Shown: piece by piece, positions 1-7,793 of the stretch
Layout of the letters: every line of letters starts with the position of its first letter
Numbering within the stretch: position 1 is the first letter of the stretch
DNA from: Bacteroidales bacterium
GTDB taxonomy: Bacteria; Bacteroidota; Bacteroidia; Bacteroidales; UBA932
Direction: 5' to 3'
DNA length: 27,855 bases
Assembly: GCA_012513425.1 (NCBI GenBank)
Contig: JAAZCF010000350.1
Coordinates: 1 to 27,855 of the forward strand
Position numbers and translations under genes: made by a program
The notes under the pieces: model-generated
The model's database searches: none
What the model saw: only the letters and a program-made list of their open reading frames with translations
What the model was told of the DNA's origin: nothing

Positions 1-2
1 AA

Positions 3-737
3 AAATCCCTATTGGAACCAATTCGTAAAACCGGTGGACGTAACAATCAGGGAAAAATGACAATTCGCTATATCGGTGGAGGTCACAAGCAAATGTACCG
101 TGTCATCGATTTCTTTCGCGAAAAAGACAATTATTCAGCAGTAGTTAAAACTATTGAATATGATCCAAATCGTACAGCTCGTATAGCTTTGGTTCAGTAT
201 GAAGATGGTGAAAAGCGCTATATTATCGCTCCTAACGGATTGAAAGTTGGTCAGCAGATTGTTTCAGGTAGCGGCATAGCTCCTGAAATCGGAAACACTC
301 TACCTCTAGCTGAAATCCCACTTGGTACCCTTGTTCACTGTATTGAGCTTCGCCCAGGTTGTGGTGCCGCTATGGCTCGTTCAGCCGGTACATATGCTCA
401 GCTCACAGCTCGTGAAGGCAACCACGCTATTCTTCGCCTCCCTTCAGGTGAAACTAGAATGGTCCTTGTAAGCTGCCGTGCTACAGTAGGTATCGTATCT
501 AATACCGATCACAACTTGGAATCACACGGTAAGGCTGGTCGTCGCCGTTGGCTCGGTCGTCGTCCTCGCAACCGCGGTGTTGTTATGAACCCAGTAGATC
601 ACCCTATGGGTGGTGGTGAAGGCCGTGCATCAGGAGGTCATCCACGCAGCCGTAAAGGTTTGCCAGCTAAAGGCTACAAGACTCGTAACCCTAAGAAGAC
701 TTCCAACAGGTTTATTATCGAAAGAAGAAAAAAATAA
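3..737 (+). CDS. rplB: 50S ribosomal protein L2 (5' end cut by window)
   Basis: This is the C-terminal part of ribosomal protein L2, an rRNA-binding protein of the large subunit needed for subunit joining and peptidyl transferase centre assembly. The frame is open to the left edge, so about the first 30 residues of the usual ~274 lie outside the window; the TTG at 12 is not a real start. The C-terminal block with GVVMNPVDHPMGGG and EGRASGGHPRSRKG is diagnostic and includes the conserved His region near the peptidyl transferase centre. It is followed after 20 bases by rpsS in the usual S10 order (L2-S19-L22-S3). The basic tail ends in FIIERRKK as in other Bacteroidales. Identification is certain; only the N-terminus is missing. 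Confidence 0.97.
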   Translation, partial: KSLLEPIRKTGGRNNQGKMTIRYIGGGHKQMYRVIDFFREKDNYSAVVKTIEYDPNRTARIALVQYEDGEKRYIIAPNGLKVGQQIVSGSGIAPEIGNTLPLAEIPLGTLVHCIELRPGCGAAMARSAGTYAQLTAREGNHAILRLPSGETRMVLVSCRATVGIVSNTDHNLESHGKAGRRRWLGRRPRNRGVVMNPVDHPMGGGEGRASGGHPRSRKGLPAKGYKTRNPKKTSNRFIIERRKK

Positions 738-757
738 CGGAATAAATTAGAGAAATT

Positions 758-1024
758 ATGAGTCGTTCACTTAGAAAAGGTCCTTATATTCAGGAAGCTC
801 TTGAAAAAAGAGTGCTTGCTATGAATGAAGGCGCAATGAAAAAAGAAGTAATCAAGACCTGGTCGCGTGCTAGCATGATTTCACCTGACTTTGTTGGTCA
901 TACTATTGCAGTTCATAACGGTAACAGATTTATTCCTGTGTATGTGACTGAAAATATGGTTGGCCATAAACTCGGTGAGTTTGCTCCTACACGTACTTTC
1001 AAAGGTCATAGTGGTAATCATTAA
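758..1024 (+). CDS. rpsS: 30S ribosomal protein S19
   Basis: S19 binds 16S rRNA in the head of the small subunit, together with S13. The 88-residue product has the normal length and the family signature: MSRSLRKGPYI at the start, TWSRASMISPDFVGHTIAVHNG in the middle, and GHKLGEFAPTRTFKGH near the end. The ATG at 758 is the only sensible start and follows rplB by 20 bases. The gene lies between rplB and rplV, the standard order of the S10 operon, and is presumably co-transcribed with both. No anomaly seen. Confidence 0.97.
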   Translation: MSRSLRKGPYIQEALEKRVLAMNEGAMKKEVIKTWSRASMISPDFVGHTIAVHNGNRFIPVYVTENMVGHKLGEFAPTRTFKGHSGNH

Positions 1025-1042
1025 TAAATAAAAGAAACTACT

Positions 1043-1465
1043 ATGGGAGCTCGAAAAAGAGAAATGGCCGAGAGGCTTAAAGCAATAAAAAAGCAAACAG
1101 CTATAGCAAAGCTGAATAATGTACCTACGTCACCACGCAAATCTCGCCTTGTTGCAGATATGGTTCGTGGTATGGAAGTCAACCATGCTTTGGATGTTCT
1201 TAAATATTCAAAGAAACAGGCTTCTGAGCGTATTGGCAAGCTTCTTCGTAGCGCAATCGCTAACTGGGAAGCTAAAAACGAAGATAATCGTAAAGAACTT
1301 GAGAATGGCAATGTCTACATCAAAACTATCATGGTTGATGAAGGCCGCTCATTGAAACGTATCCGTACAGCCCCTCAAGGCCGTGCAGCTCGTATCCGCA
1401 AGCGCAGTAATCATGTACTTGTTATTCTTGACACAAAGAAACAACCAGTTAAAGAGGAAGCATAA
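1043..1465 (+). CDS. rplV: 50S ribosomal protein L22
   Basis: L22 binds 23S rRNA and its long beta hairpin lines the peptide exit tunnel. The 140-residue product has the family core: a segment reading VPTSPRKSRLVADMVRG (about residues 28-44), then the hairpin and RAAPQGR-like block (here RTAPQGRAARIRKRSNHV, about residues 109-126). Like other Bacteroidetes L22 it carries an N-terminal basic extension and a short acidic-basic tail. Its TAA (1463-1465) is followed one base later by the rpsC ATG, which suggests translational coupling. Confidence 0.96.
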   Translation: MGARKREMAERLKAIKKQTAIAKLNNVPTSPRKSRLVADMVRGMEVNHALDVLKYSKKQASERIGKLLRSAIANWEAKNEDNRKELENGNVYIKTIMVDEGRSLKRIRTAPQGRAARIRKRSNHVLVILDTKKQPVKEEA

Positions 1466-1466
1466 T

Positions 1467-2237
1467 ATGGGACAGAAAACTAATCCTATCAGTAACCGTA
1501 TCGGTATTATCCGTGGTTGGGACTCCAATTGGTGTGGTAAATATCCTGAGAGAATCCAAGATGACGCAAAGATTCGCGACTATTTGAATACTCGTCTTTC
1601 AAAGGCAAGTCTTAGCAAAATCGTTATTGAGCGTACTCTTAAAGTAATCACTGTTACTATCCACACTGCTCGTCCCGGTTTTATCATTGGTAAAGGTGGC
1701 GCAGAGGTAGATAAACTTAAAGAGGAGCTTAGCAAAGTTTGCGGTGAAGATGTTCAAATCAACATTTTCGAGGTTAAACGCCCAGAAGTTGATGCTAACA
1801 TTGTAGCTAACAACATTGCTCGCCAGGTTGAAGGCCGCGTTTCATATCGTCGTGCTATCAAAATGGCTATCGCTTCTACTATGAGAGTTGGTGCCGAGGG
1901 TATCAAAGTTCTTATCAGTGGTCGTTTGGGTGGCGCCGAAATGGCTCGCAGCGAACTTTTCAAAGAGGGTCGTACTCCTCTTCACACTTTCCGTGCTGAC
2001 ATTGACTATGCATTGGCAGAGGCTAATACCAAAGTTGGTGTACTAGGTGTAAAAGTATGGATTTGCAATGGTGAGGTTTATGGCAAACGTGATCTTAGTC
2101 CTAACGCTGGTGTGGCTGCTTCTGCAGTTTCTGCTAATTCAGGTAATGCCGGTGGCCGCAACAACAGACGCGGTGGTGATCGCAGAGATCGTGGTGGTGA
2201 CAACAGAGGTCTACGTCGTCCTCGCAAAGACAACTAA
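1467..2237 (+). CDS. rpsC: 30S ribosomal protein S3
   Basis: S3 sits at the mRNA entry tunnel of the small subunit and has helicase-like activity on mRNA. I start it at the ATG at 1467, one base after the rplV stop, giving MGQKTNPISNRIG and 256 residues; a longer frame back to 1383 only reads through rplV. The type-2 KH domain shows IGKGG at about residues 74-78, followed by the conserved C-terminal S3 domain. The tail from about residue 212 is low complexity, rich in Gly, Asn, Arg and Asp (for example GGDRRDRGGDN), and longer than in E. coli S3 (233 residues). It is the last gene of this ribosomal block: a strong terminator follows at 2257, where rplP would be expected. Confidence 0.97.
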   Translation: MGQKTNPISNRIGIIRGWDSNWCGKYPERIQDDAKIRDYLNTRLSKASLSKIVIERTLKVITVTIHTARPGFIIGKGGAEVDKLKEELSKVCGEDVQINIFEVKRPEVDANIVANNIARQVEGRVSYRRAIKMAIASTMRVGAEGIKVLISGRLGGAEMARSELFKEGRTPLHTFRADIDYALAEANTKVGVLGVKVWICNGEVYGKRDLSPNAGVAASAVSANSGNAGGRNNRRGGDRRDRGGDNRGLRRPRKDN

Positions 2238-2256
2238 GTCTTTTGTAATATATATT

Positions 2257-2292
2257 AAAAAATGGCTTCGGAACCCCGAGGCCATTTTTTTT
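2257..2292 (+). terminator. Rho-independent terminator after rpsC
   Basis: A 15-bp stem pairs 2257-2271 with 2276-2290 (one G-T wobble) around the loop AACC. The stem core is GGCTTCGG/CCGAGGCC, and it ends in a run of eight T. It lies 19 bases after the rpsC stop and is a textbook intrinsic terminator. Its A/T-rich flanks could also stop transcripts arriving from the murA side, although murA ends about 90 bases away. Confidence 0.92.
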
Positions 2293-2380
2293 GATAGAAA
2301 GTCGGCTCAATTTTACTCCAAACATAGGGCAGTATTGGTCTTCATCGTTGAGATAGTATTTTGCAGCTGTGCTTAGTAAA

Positions 2381-3688
2381 TCAGTCTATTCTGCGGATGT
2401 GTGCACCTAAGGCGGTCAAACGGCTTTCGATGTTTTCGTAGCCTCGGTCAATCTGCTCAACATTGTGGATGACACTTGTGCCTTCGGCTCCAAGAGCCGC
2501 AATGAGCATGGCAATACCGGCACGAATATCTGGCGAGGTCATGGTGCGTCCTCTAAGTTGCATAGCATGGTTATGGCCAACAACCACAGCTCTGTGAGGG
2601 TCGCAAAGAATAATTTGAGCTCCCATTTCTATGAGCTTGTCAACAAAAAACAGGCGGCTTTCAAACATTTTCTGATGGATGAGCACGCAACCTTTGCTTT
2701 GAGTAGCAACAACTAGCATGACACTTAGCAAATCAGGAGTAAGTCCGGGCCACGGAGCGTCTGATATATTTAGAATGGAACCATCTATGAAGGTCTCTAC
2801 AGCATATTCGCTTTGAGCGGGAATATAGATATCGTCACCTCTTTTTTCAAGCTTGATACCCAATCTGCGAAAACTACTAGGAATGATTCCCAACTTTTCA
2901 TAAGATACATTTTTTATGGTGAGCTCACTGCCTGTCATTGCTGCCATTCCAATGAAACTGCCAGCCTCAATCATATCCGGTAAAATTACATGGCTGGTGC
3001 CGTGAAGGTTGTCAACACCTTCTATCGTAAGCAGGTTAGAAGAAATGCCACTGATTTTTGCTCCCATTTTGCAGAGCATTTTGCAGAGTTGTTGCACATA
3101 AGGCTCACAGGCTGCATTGTAAATTGTAGTAGTACCCTTTGCAAGCACTGCGGCCATTACAATATTGGCTGTACCGGTGACAGAAGCTTCAGACAAAAGT
3201 ATGTCTGCCCCATGAAGCTGAGGGGCTTCAATAATGTAGGTAGCTTTGTCGGCATCATAGCTGAACTTGGCTCCAAGCTTAGCAAAGCCTTCAAAGTGAG
3301 TGTCGAGATGCCTGCGCCCGATTTTATCTCCACCCGGCTTGGCTGCAATAGCACTGCCTACTCTGGCCAGCATAGGACCTACCAACATGACAGAGCCTCG
3401 AAGTGCGGCATTTTTCTGGCGGTAATTGTAGGTATCCAAATAGTCGTTATTGATGGTATTGGCCTTGAAAGACCAGCGGCCTGGTGCTAATTTTTCAACT
3501 TTACTGCCAATATTTTTCAGCAAACAAATGAGGTTGTTGACATCAGCAATATCTGGAACATTATCAATTATTACCTCGTCTTTTGTAAGAAGGGTTGCGC
3601 ACAATACTTCCAACGCTTCGTTTTTTGCTCCTTGAGGAATTATTTCGCCATGTAGCGGATGACCGCCTTCTATTTCAAAAGATGCCAT
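2381..3688 (-). CDS. murA: UDP-N-acetylglucosamine 1-carboxyvinyltransferase
   Basis: MurA makes the first committed step of peptidoglycan synthesis, transferring enolpyruvate from PEP to UDP-GlcNAc in the cytoplasm. The 435-residue product has the EPSP-synthase-like double domain: the KNEALE segment with catalytic Lys22-Asn23, the SVTGTANI block, the DMIEAGSF block (family DxIEAGTF), and the C-terminal SPDIRAGIAMLIAALGAEG. The flexible catalytic loop reads KPGGDKIGRR: residue 121 is Asp (codon 3326-3328, GAT) where E. coli has Cys115. Known Cys-to-Asp MurA enzymes are active but not alkylated by fosfomycin. It is transcribed away from dusB from a 44-base shared intergenic region. The ATG at 3688 gives the normal N-terminus. 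Confidence 0.95.
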   Translation of the reverse strand: MASFEIEGGHPLHGEIIPQGAKNEALEVLCATLLTKDEVIIDNVPDIADVNNLICLLKNIGSKVEKLAPGRWSFKANTINNDYLDTYNYRQKNAALRGSVMLVGPMLARVGSAIAAKPGGDKIGRRHLDTHFEGFAKLGAKFSYDADKATYIIEAPQLHGADILLSEASVTGTANIVMAAVLAKGTTTIYNAACEPYVQQLCKMLCKMGAKISGISSNLLTIEGVDNLHGTSHVILPDMIEAGSFIGMAAMTGSELTIKNVSYEKLGIIPSSFRRLGIKLEKRGDDIYIPAQSEYAVETFIDGSILNISDAPWPGLTPDLLSVMLVVATQSKGCVLIHQKMFESRLFFVDKLIEMGAQIILCDPHRAVVVGHNHAMQLRGRTMTSPDIRAGIAMLIAALGAEGTSVIHNVEQIDRGYENIESRLTALGAHIRRID

Positions 3689-3709
3689 AATATTTTGCTT
3701 TTAATTACT

Positions 3710-3717
3710 CAAAGATA
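3710..3717 (-). promoter_or_regulatory. -7 box for murA (TATCTTTG)
   Basis: On the minus strand TATCTTTG matches the Bacteroidetes -7 consensus TAnnTTTG exactly and lies 21 bases upstream of the murA ATG. I do not see a TTTG at the expected 19-20 base distance, so only the -7 half is supported. Confidence 0.5.
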
Positions 3718-3719
3718 AT

Positions 3720-3727
3720 TATTTTTG
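3720..3727 (+). promoter_or_regulatory. -7 box for dusB-lpxK (TATTTTTG)
   Basis: TATTTTTG matches TAnnTTTG and ends only five bases before the dusB ATG at 3733. A TTTG at 3694-3697 could be the -33 box but the spacer (22 bases) is longer than the usual 19-20. If this is the true promoter, the transcript would begin at or next to the ATG. Confidence 0.45.
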
Positions 3728-3732
3728 CATTT

Positions 3733-4707
3733 ATGATTATCGGTAATATTGATTTGGGTGAAAAACCTCTATTTCTAGCACCAATGGTGGATGTTACAGA
3801 CGTATCTTTTAGATACATCTGCAAGAAGTTCGGCGCTGATATGATGTATACCGAGTTCATATCTTCTGACGGCCTGATTCGCGATGCCGCCGGTTGCTTA
3901 CAAAAGCTTACTATTTACGATTATGAGAGGCCAATCGGGATGCAAGTCTATGGCCACATTCCTGAGGCCATAGTAGAGTCTGCTATTCGCATTGAGGAAG
4001 CTGGTCCTGATGTCATTGACATAAACTTTGGTTGCCCTGTAAACAAAATAGCTCGTAGAGGAGCTGGAAGTGGCATGATGAGAGAGCCTGACAAAATGGT
4101 CGAGATAACCCGCAGGGTGGTGGAGTCAGTTAAAAAGCCAGTGACAGTGAAAACACGTCTGGGTTGGGATGATGATAGCAAGATAATTGTGGAATTGGCA
4201 GAAAGGCTGCAGGATGTTGGCATAGCAGCCCTCACTATTCATGGTCGCACCCGTTGCCAAATGTACAAAGGCGATGCTGATTGGACACTGATAGGGGCAG
4301 TTAAGAATAACCCTCGCATGCATATTCCAATTATCGGAAATGGAGATATCAAGACCCCTCAAGATGCTGCAAATGCCTTTGAACGATATGGAGTTGATGG
4401 TGTGATGATAGGACGAGCAAGTTTTGACCACCCATGGATATTTGAGGAAGTGAGACATTACCTAAATACTGGAGAACTTATGCCACCTATGTCTGTGGAG
4501 CGTCGGGTTGAATTGGCAAAAGATCATTTGGCAAAGTCCATAGAGGAGAAAGGCGAGAGGAAGGGAATCCTTGAAATGCGCAGACATTTAAGCTGCTACT
4601 TCAAATCGCTTGATAATTTTAAAGATACCCGAATGAAATTGGTAACATCTCTTGATATAGATGAACTAAACTATACACTAGATTATATAAAAGAAAACTG
4701 GGGATAA
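3733..4707 (+). CDS. dusB: tRNA-dihydrouridine synthase (DusB type)
   Basis: This FMN enzyme reduces specific uridines in tRNA to dihydrouridine using NADPH. The 324-residue product is a TIM barrel with the Dus hallmarks: LAPMVDVTDVSFR near the N-terminus, the catalytic-loop motif INFGCPVNKIARRGAG with catalytic Cys101, the HGRTR motif (about residues 215-219) and the phosphate-binding IGNGDI and GVMIGRA segments. Length and N-terminus agree with DusB proteins, which supports the ATG at 3733. Four bases separate it from lpxK, so the two are one operon. The best promoter lies almost on top of the start codon. Confidence 0.93.
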   Translation: MIIGNIDLGEKPLFLAPMVDVTDVSFRYICKKFGADMMYTEFISSDGLIRDAAGCLQKLTIYDYERPIGMQVYGHIPEAIVESAIRIEEAGPDVIDINFGCPVNKIARRGAGSGMMREPDKMVEITRRVVESVKKPVTVKTRLGWDDDSKIIVELAERLQDVGIAALTIHGRTRCQMYKGDADWTLIGAVKNNPRMHIPIIGNGDIKTPQDAANAFERYGVDGVMIGRASFDHPWIFEEVRHYLNTGELMPPMSVERRVELAKDHLAKSIEEKGERKGILEMRRHLSCYFKSLDNFKDTRMKLVTSLDIDELNYTLDYIKENWG

Positions 4708-4711
4708 GAGG

Positions 4712-5743
4712 ATGTCAGATTTTGTAAATAAAGTAATTCTTTTTCCATACTATGCAGTGCTTTCTTTGCGCAACAATGCATATGACAAAGGCCATAGGAA
4801 AGTGACCGATTTCAGCCAATATGGCTCGCGAGTTATTTCAATTGGTAATATTGCCGCAGGTGGTACAGGTAAAACACCTCATGTTGAGATGTTTATCCGT
4901 CATTTTTTAGCACAAAACAAGTCTGTGGCAGTGGTTTCCAGAGGATACAAACGTAAAGGTAAAGATGAGTTGGAAGTTACGACCGCTTCTTCAGCCGCTG
5001 AGGTTGGTGATGAGCCACTGCAGATGAAAAAGAAATTTCCGAAAGTGAAAGTAATCGTCAATAAAAAGCGAGAAGTTACAGTGGAAGAGCTTATCAACCC
5101 GCCGATTGGCGAAATGACAGACATTGTGATATTGGATGATGCTCATCAATATCGCAGTCTCAAAGCAGGTCGTACCATAGTGCTTATTGACTATAGTCAT
5201 CCACTATTTAAAGATAATCTATTGCCTATAGGAAGCCTTCGCGATTTGCCAACTCAGGTCCGTAGAGCTGATACTGTTATTTTTACCCGTTGCCCTTATT
5301 CATTGAATGAATGGGAGAGAGAAAAAGTAAAAGCGGCAAATAAAATCAATCATCATCAGAAAGTTTTTTTCACAACAATTCATTATCAAAATCCTATTGG
5401 AGTTTTTCCTGAAGCTGACCCACGCTTCATCTATAGTCAAGATGCAATGATATTGACAGGTATCGCAGATGATACCAGTTTTAGATCATATCTTTCCACT
5501 AAATACAATACTATCTATTGCATGAAATACCCCGATCATCACTATTTCAACAAGTCAGATGTGTCTTCTATTATATCTTTTGCAAAAAAACATCCTCTGG
5601 CTGTGATTATGACCACTGAAAAAGATGCCCAAAGGCTGAGCATGTTAGGCCAAAAGATACAATCTATTGCCCCCAAGTTGTTCTATGTTCCGATTGAGAT
5701 GAAATTGTTGGAAGGAGATAGCGATACAGGACTATATAACTAA
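4712..5743 (+). CDS. lpxK: Tetraacyldisaccharide 4'-kinase (lipid A synthesis)
   Basis: LpxK phosphorylates the 4' position of the lipid A disaccharide precursor at the inner membrane. The 343-residue product has an N-terminal hydrophobic stretch, the Walker A loop GGTGKTP (residues 50-56), the VSRGYKRK segment, and LDDAHQYR (141-148) in the place of the usual LDDGFQHR catalytic motif. The Gly-Phe to Ala-His change is a modest deviation within an otherwise well-kept motif. The GSLRDL (LLPIGSLRDLP) block and the C-terminal MTTEKDAQRL block are also typical. It follows dusB by four bases and converges on the TonB receptor gene, with no clear terminator in the 37-base gap. Confidence 0.93.
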   Translation: MSDFVNKVILFPYYAVLSLRNNAYDKGHRKVTDFSQYGSRVISIGNIAAGGTGKTPHVEMFIRHFLAQNKSVAVVSRGYKRKGKDELEVTTASSAAEVGDEPLQMKKKFPKVKVIVNKKREVTVEELINPPIGEMTDIVILDDAHQYRSLKAGRTIVLIDYSHPLFKDNLLPIGSLRDLPTQVRRADTVIFTRCPYSLNEWEREKVKAANKINHHQKVFFTTIHYQNPIGVFPEADPRFIYSQDAMILTGIADDTSFRSYLSTKYNTIYCMKYPDHHYFNKSDVSSIISFAKKHPLAVIMTTEKDAQRLSMLGQKIQSIAPKLFYVPIEMKLLEGDSDTGLYN

Positions 5744-5780
5744 TAGGGTTTCCAAAGTGGTGTGAACCTCGAATTGTTTT

Positions 5781-7793
5781 TTAGAAGCTGATTTTGTAGC
5801 TGAAGTTCGGAAGGATAGGTAGCAACGCCAGCATTTTCCATGATTCCGTGTCCGGTTCGAAGTAAAGCATGAATGGATTGAAATGGTTGGTTGCATTGCA
5901 GATTCCAATATTGAAGCGATGCTCAGCCTTTTTTGATTGGAACGAGCGTCCATAACCTAGGTCAAGACGAAAGACAGAAGGCATGTGATAATTGTTGACT
6001 CCGTCATAAAACTCAGCATCTGTTTCTAGACCAGGAACATGAATCTGATAAATCATTGGCGTACCGTTCTCCCAATGACCGCTCTGTAGTGTCATGGCTA
6101 TGTTGAATCCTTTCCATTGTCCCTGGAAATTAAGCATATGACGACGGTCGAACCTGGCATTGAACCTCTCGCCACCGCAAATGCTCTCAAACCCTTCACG
6201 GCTCGTCTTTGACAGAGTATATGATGTTCGAAAATAAAAGTCCTTGTTAGTATACTCATAAAGGAATTCTCCACCATATGAGTCGCCTGAGCCGATATTG
6301 ACACTGTGTTCCCAAGCAGCAGAAGCGTCAGTGAACAGTGACTTGGCGTACTTGTAGTATACAAGATTGTCCATTTGTTTGTAGTAGCCCCCTAACGAAA
6401 CAGAGTGCCGTTCAAGAGAGAGACAAAAACCAAGGTTGCCCTGATAGGCAATCTCCGCTGGTGCTGTCCTGCCTGAAGGAACAATGACATCAGTAGACCA
6501 ACCAACAGGAAGCCCCTCAAGGGTGTGGTAATATTGATGCAGATAGTCAATTGAACCTTCCACGGCAAAAGGTTTGGTTATTTTCCATTTGAAAGAGAAG
6601 CTGAGGTCAGGACTGAAATTACTCATGCCATCTGAGTTATTTAAATAGCAATTTTCTCGAAGTACAGCGCGAATGATTAGCTTTTTATGAATGGTACGCG
6701 TTGCCTGAGTATAGAAAGACGAAAGAATGACACCTTTCCCAGAAAGCGATGATGTCGGTCCCATTGCGAACATGCCATAACGGGCTTTGAAGCCGTAGTC
6801 CAACTCCCAGTTGGAAGGCAGAACTGTAGAAAAATCTGCGGAGATAGCAGCTTCCAACATACTGGAATTTAAGGATAAGATGTTGTCGGCACCATGGAAG
6901 TTCTTCTCCTGCCGCTGCATGCTACCGTATCTGTTTACATATGCATTGGCATCTATCTCTGTCCGGCCAAGGTCACGTCGGTATGTGATGATGACTATCT
7001 CATTGTTCCAACCAATGGCGTCCTTACTCTCTTCCCCTGTGGTGAATCCATATTGGTCTAGGCTTAATAAAGTAGATGCTGTTAGGCTGCTACTGCTGTC
7101 AATGTTCCATTTGAATTTTGCATATATATCTCCGACTGATGCATTGAAATCCTGAAATGATGCCAGCATATCGGGGAACAATTTGTTGATTATATTGTAT
7201 TCCAACCCGATTGGCGAGAATCGGACAGAAGCAGAAATGGCCATGTCGTCCTTAATCGGTGTTTCTACACTTGTCCCAATGAGGAAGTTATTTAAGAAGC
7301 CATCAACATGAAATATGTCGTCCTTTGGATCTCGTGTGACTATGTTCAAGTGAGAAGCCGTGAAATTACCATATCGGCCGTCAAATCCTCCTTTGGCAAG
7401 CGAAGCGCTTTGTATGACGTTAGAAGGGATTGCAGTGGTTATTCCAAGAATATGTGAATACCCATAGACTGGCACACCGTCAATGGAAAAAAGATTGTTT
7501 CCCACATTGCCTCCATGGACATATATCGCGGAAGAACCATCGGCACCAGTCGTCACACCAGGTAGCCCCTGAGACCAACGGATAGGGTCGCCCTCCCCCA
7601 TAGGAGAAAGGACTCTTTGGACAACAGCAGCTGAACTCTCCAGTCTATTGATGGAGCGCATGACGCTACGTGTATCTTCCTTATATGCCGCTTTTAGCGT
7701 GTCGACTATGACTACTTCCTGAGCATGGGCAAACCAGGGAATTAACAAGAGTAGAAGTGGCAACAATCGATGCAAAATATTCATAATCAGCAT
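5781..7793 (-). CDS. TonB-dependent outer membrane receptor
   Basis: This is an outer membrane TonB-dependent receptor, 670 residues, shorter than typical SusC proteins. A signal peptide ends near AHAQE (about residue 25). EVVIVDTL just after it resembles a TonB box. The plug domain follows with GVTTGADGSSAIYVHGG and FSIDGVPVYGYSHILG; I see no carboxypeptidase-like N-terminal domain. The rest is an aromatic-rich beta barrel and the chain ends in Phe (YKISF), the usual outer membrane signal. Starts at 7793 (directly after the upstream TAA) or 7784 are both possible. It is the last gene of a three-gene operon with a DUF4249-like lipoprotein, a pairing common in Bacteroidetes. The ligand is unknown. 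Confidence 0.88.
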   Translation of the reverse strand: MLIMNILHRLLPLLLLLIPWFAHAQEVVIVDTLKAAYKEDTRSVMRSINRLESSAAVVQRVLSPMGEGDPIRWSQGLPGVTTGADGSSAIYVHGGNVGNNLFSIDGVPVYGYSHILGITTAIPSNVIQSASLAKGGFDGRYGNFTASHLNIVTRDPKDDIFHVDGFLNNFLIGTSVETPIKDDMAISASVRFSPIGLEYNIINKLFPDMLASFQDFNASVGDIYAKFKWNIDSSSSLTASTLLSLDQYGFTTGEESKDAIGWNNEIVIITYRRDLGRTEIDANAYVNRYGSMQRQEKNFHGADNILSLNSSMLEAAISADFSTVLPSNWELDYGFKARYGMFAMGPTSSLSGKGVILSSFYTQATRTIHKKLIIRAVLRENCYLNNSDGMSNFSPDLSFSFKWKITKPFAVEGSIDYLHQYYHTLEGLPVGWSTDVIVPSGRTAPAEIAYQGNLGFCLSLERHSVSLGGYYKQMDNLVYYKYAKSLFTDASAAWEHSVNIGSGDSYGGEFLYEYTNKDFYFRTSYTLSKTSREGFESICGGERFNARFDRRHMLNFQGQWKGFNIAMTLQSGHWENGTPMIYQIHVPGLETDAEFYDGVNNYHMPSVFRLDLGYGRSFQSKKAEHRFNIGICNATNHFNPFMLYFEPDTESWKMLALLPILPNFSYKISF

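Noticed and set aside
2990..3490. A 166-codon plus-strand frame inside murA
   Set aside because: It lies fully within the strongly conserved murA coding sequence on the other strand and has no protein-like motifs; it is a shadow frame.
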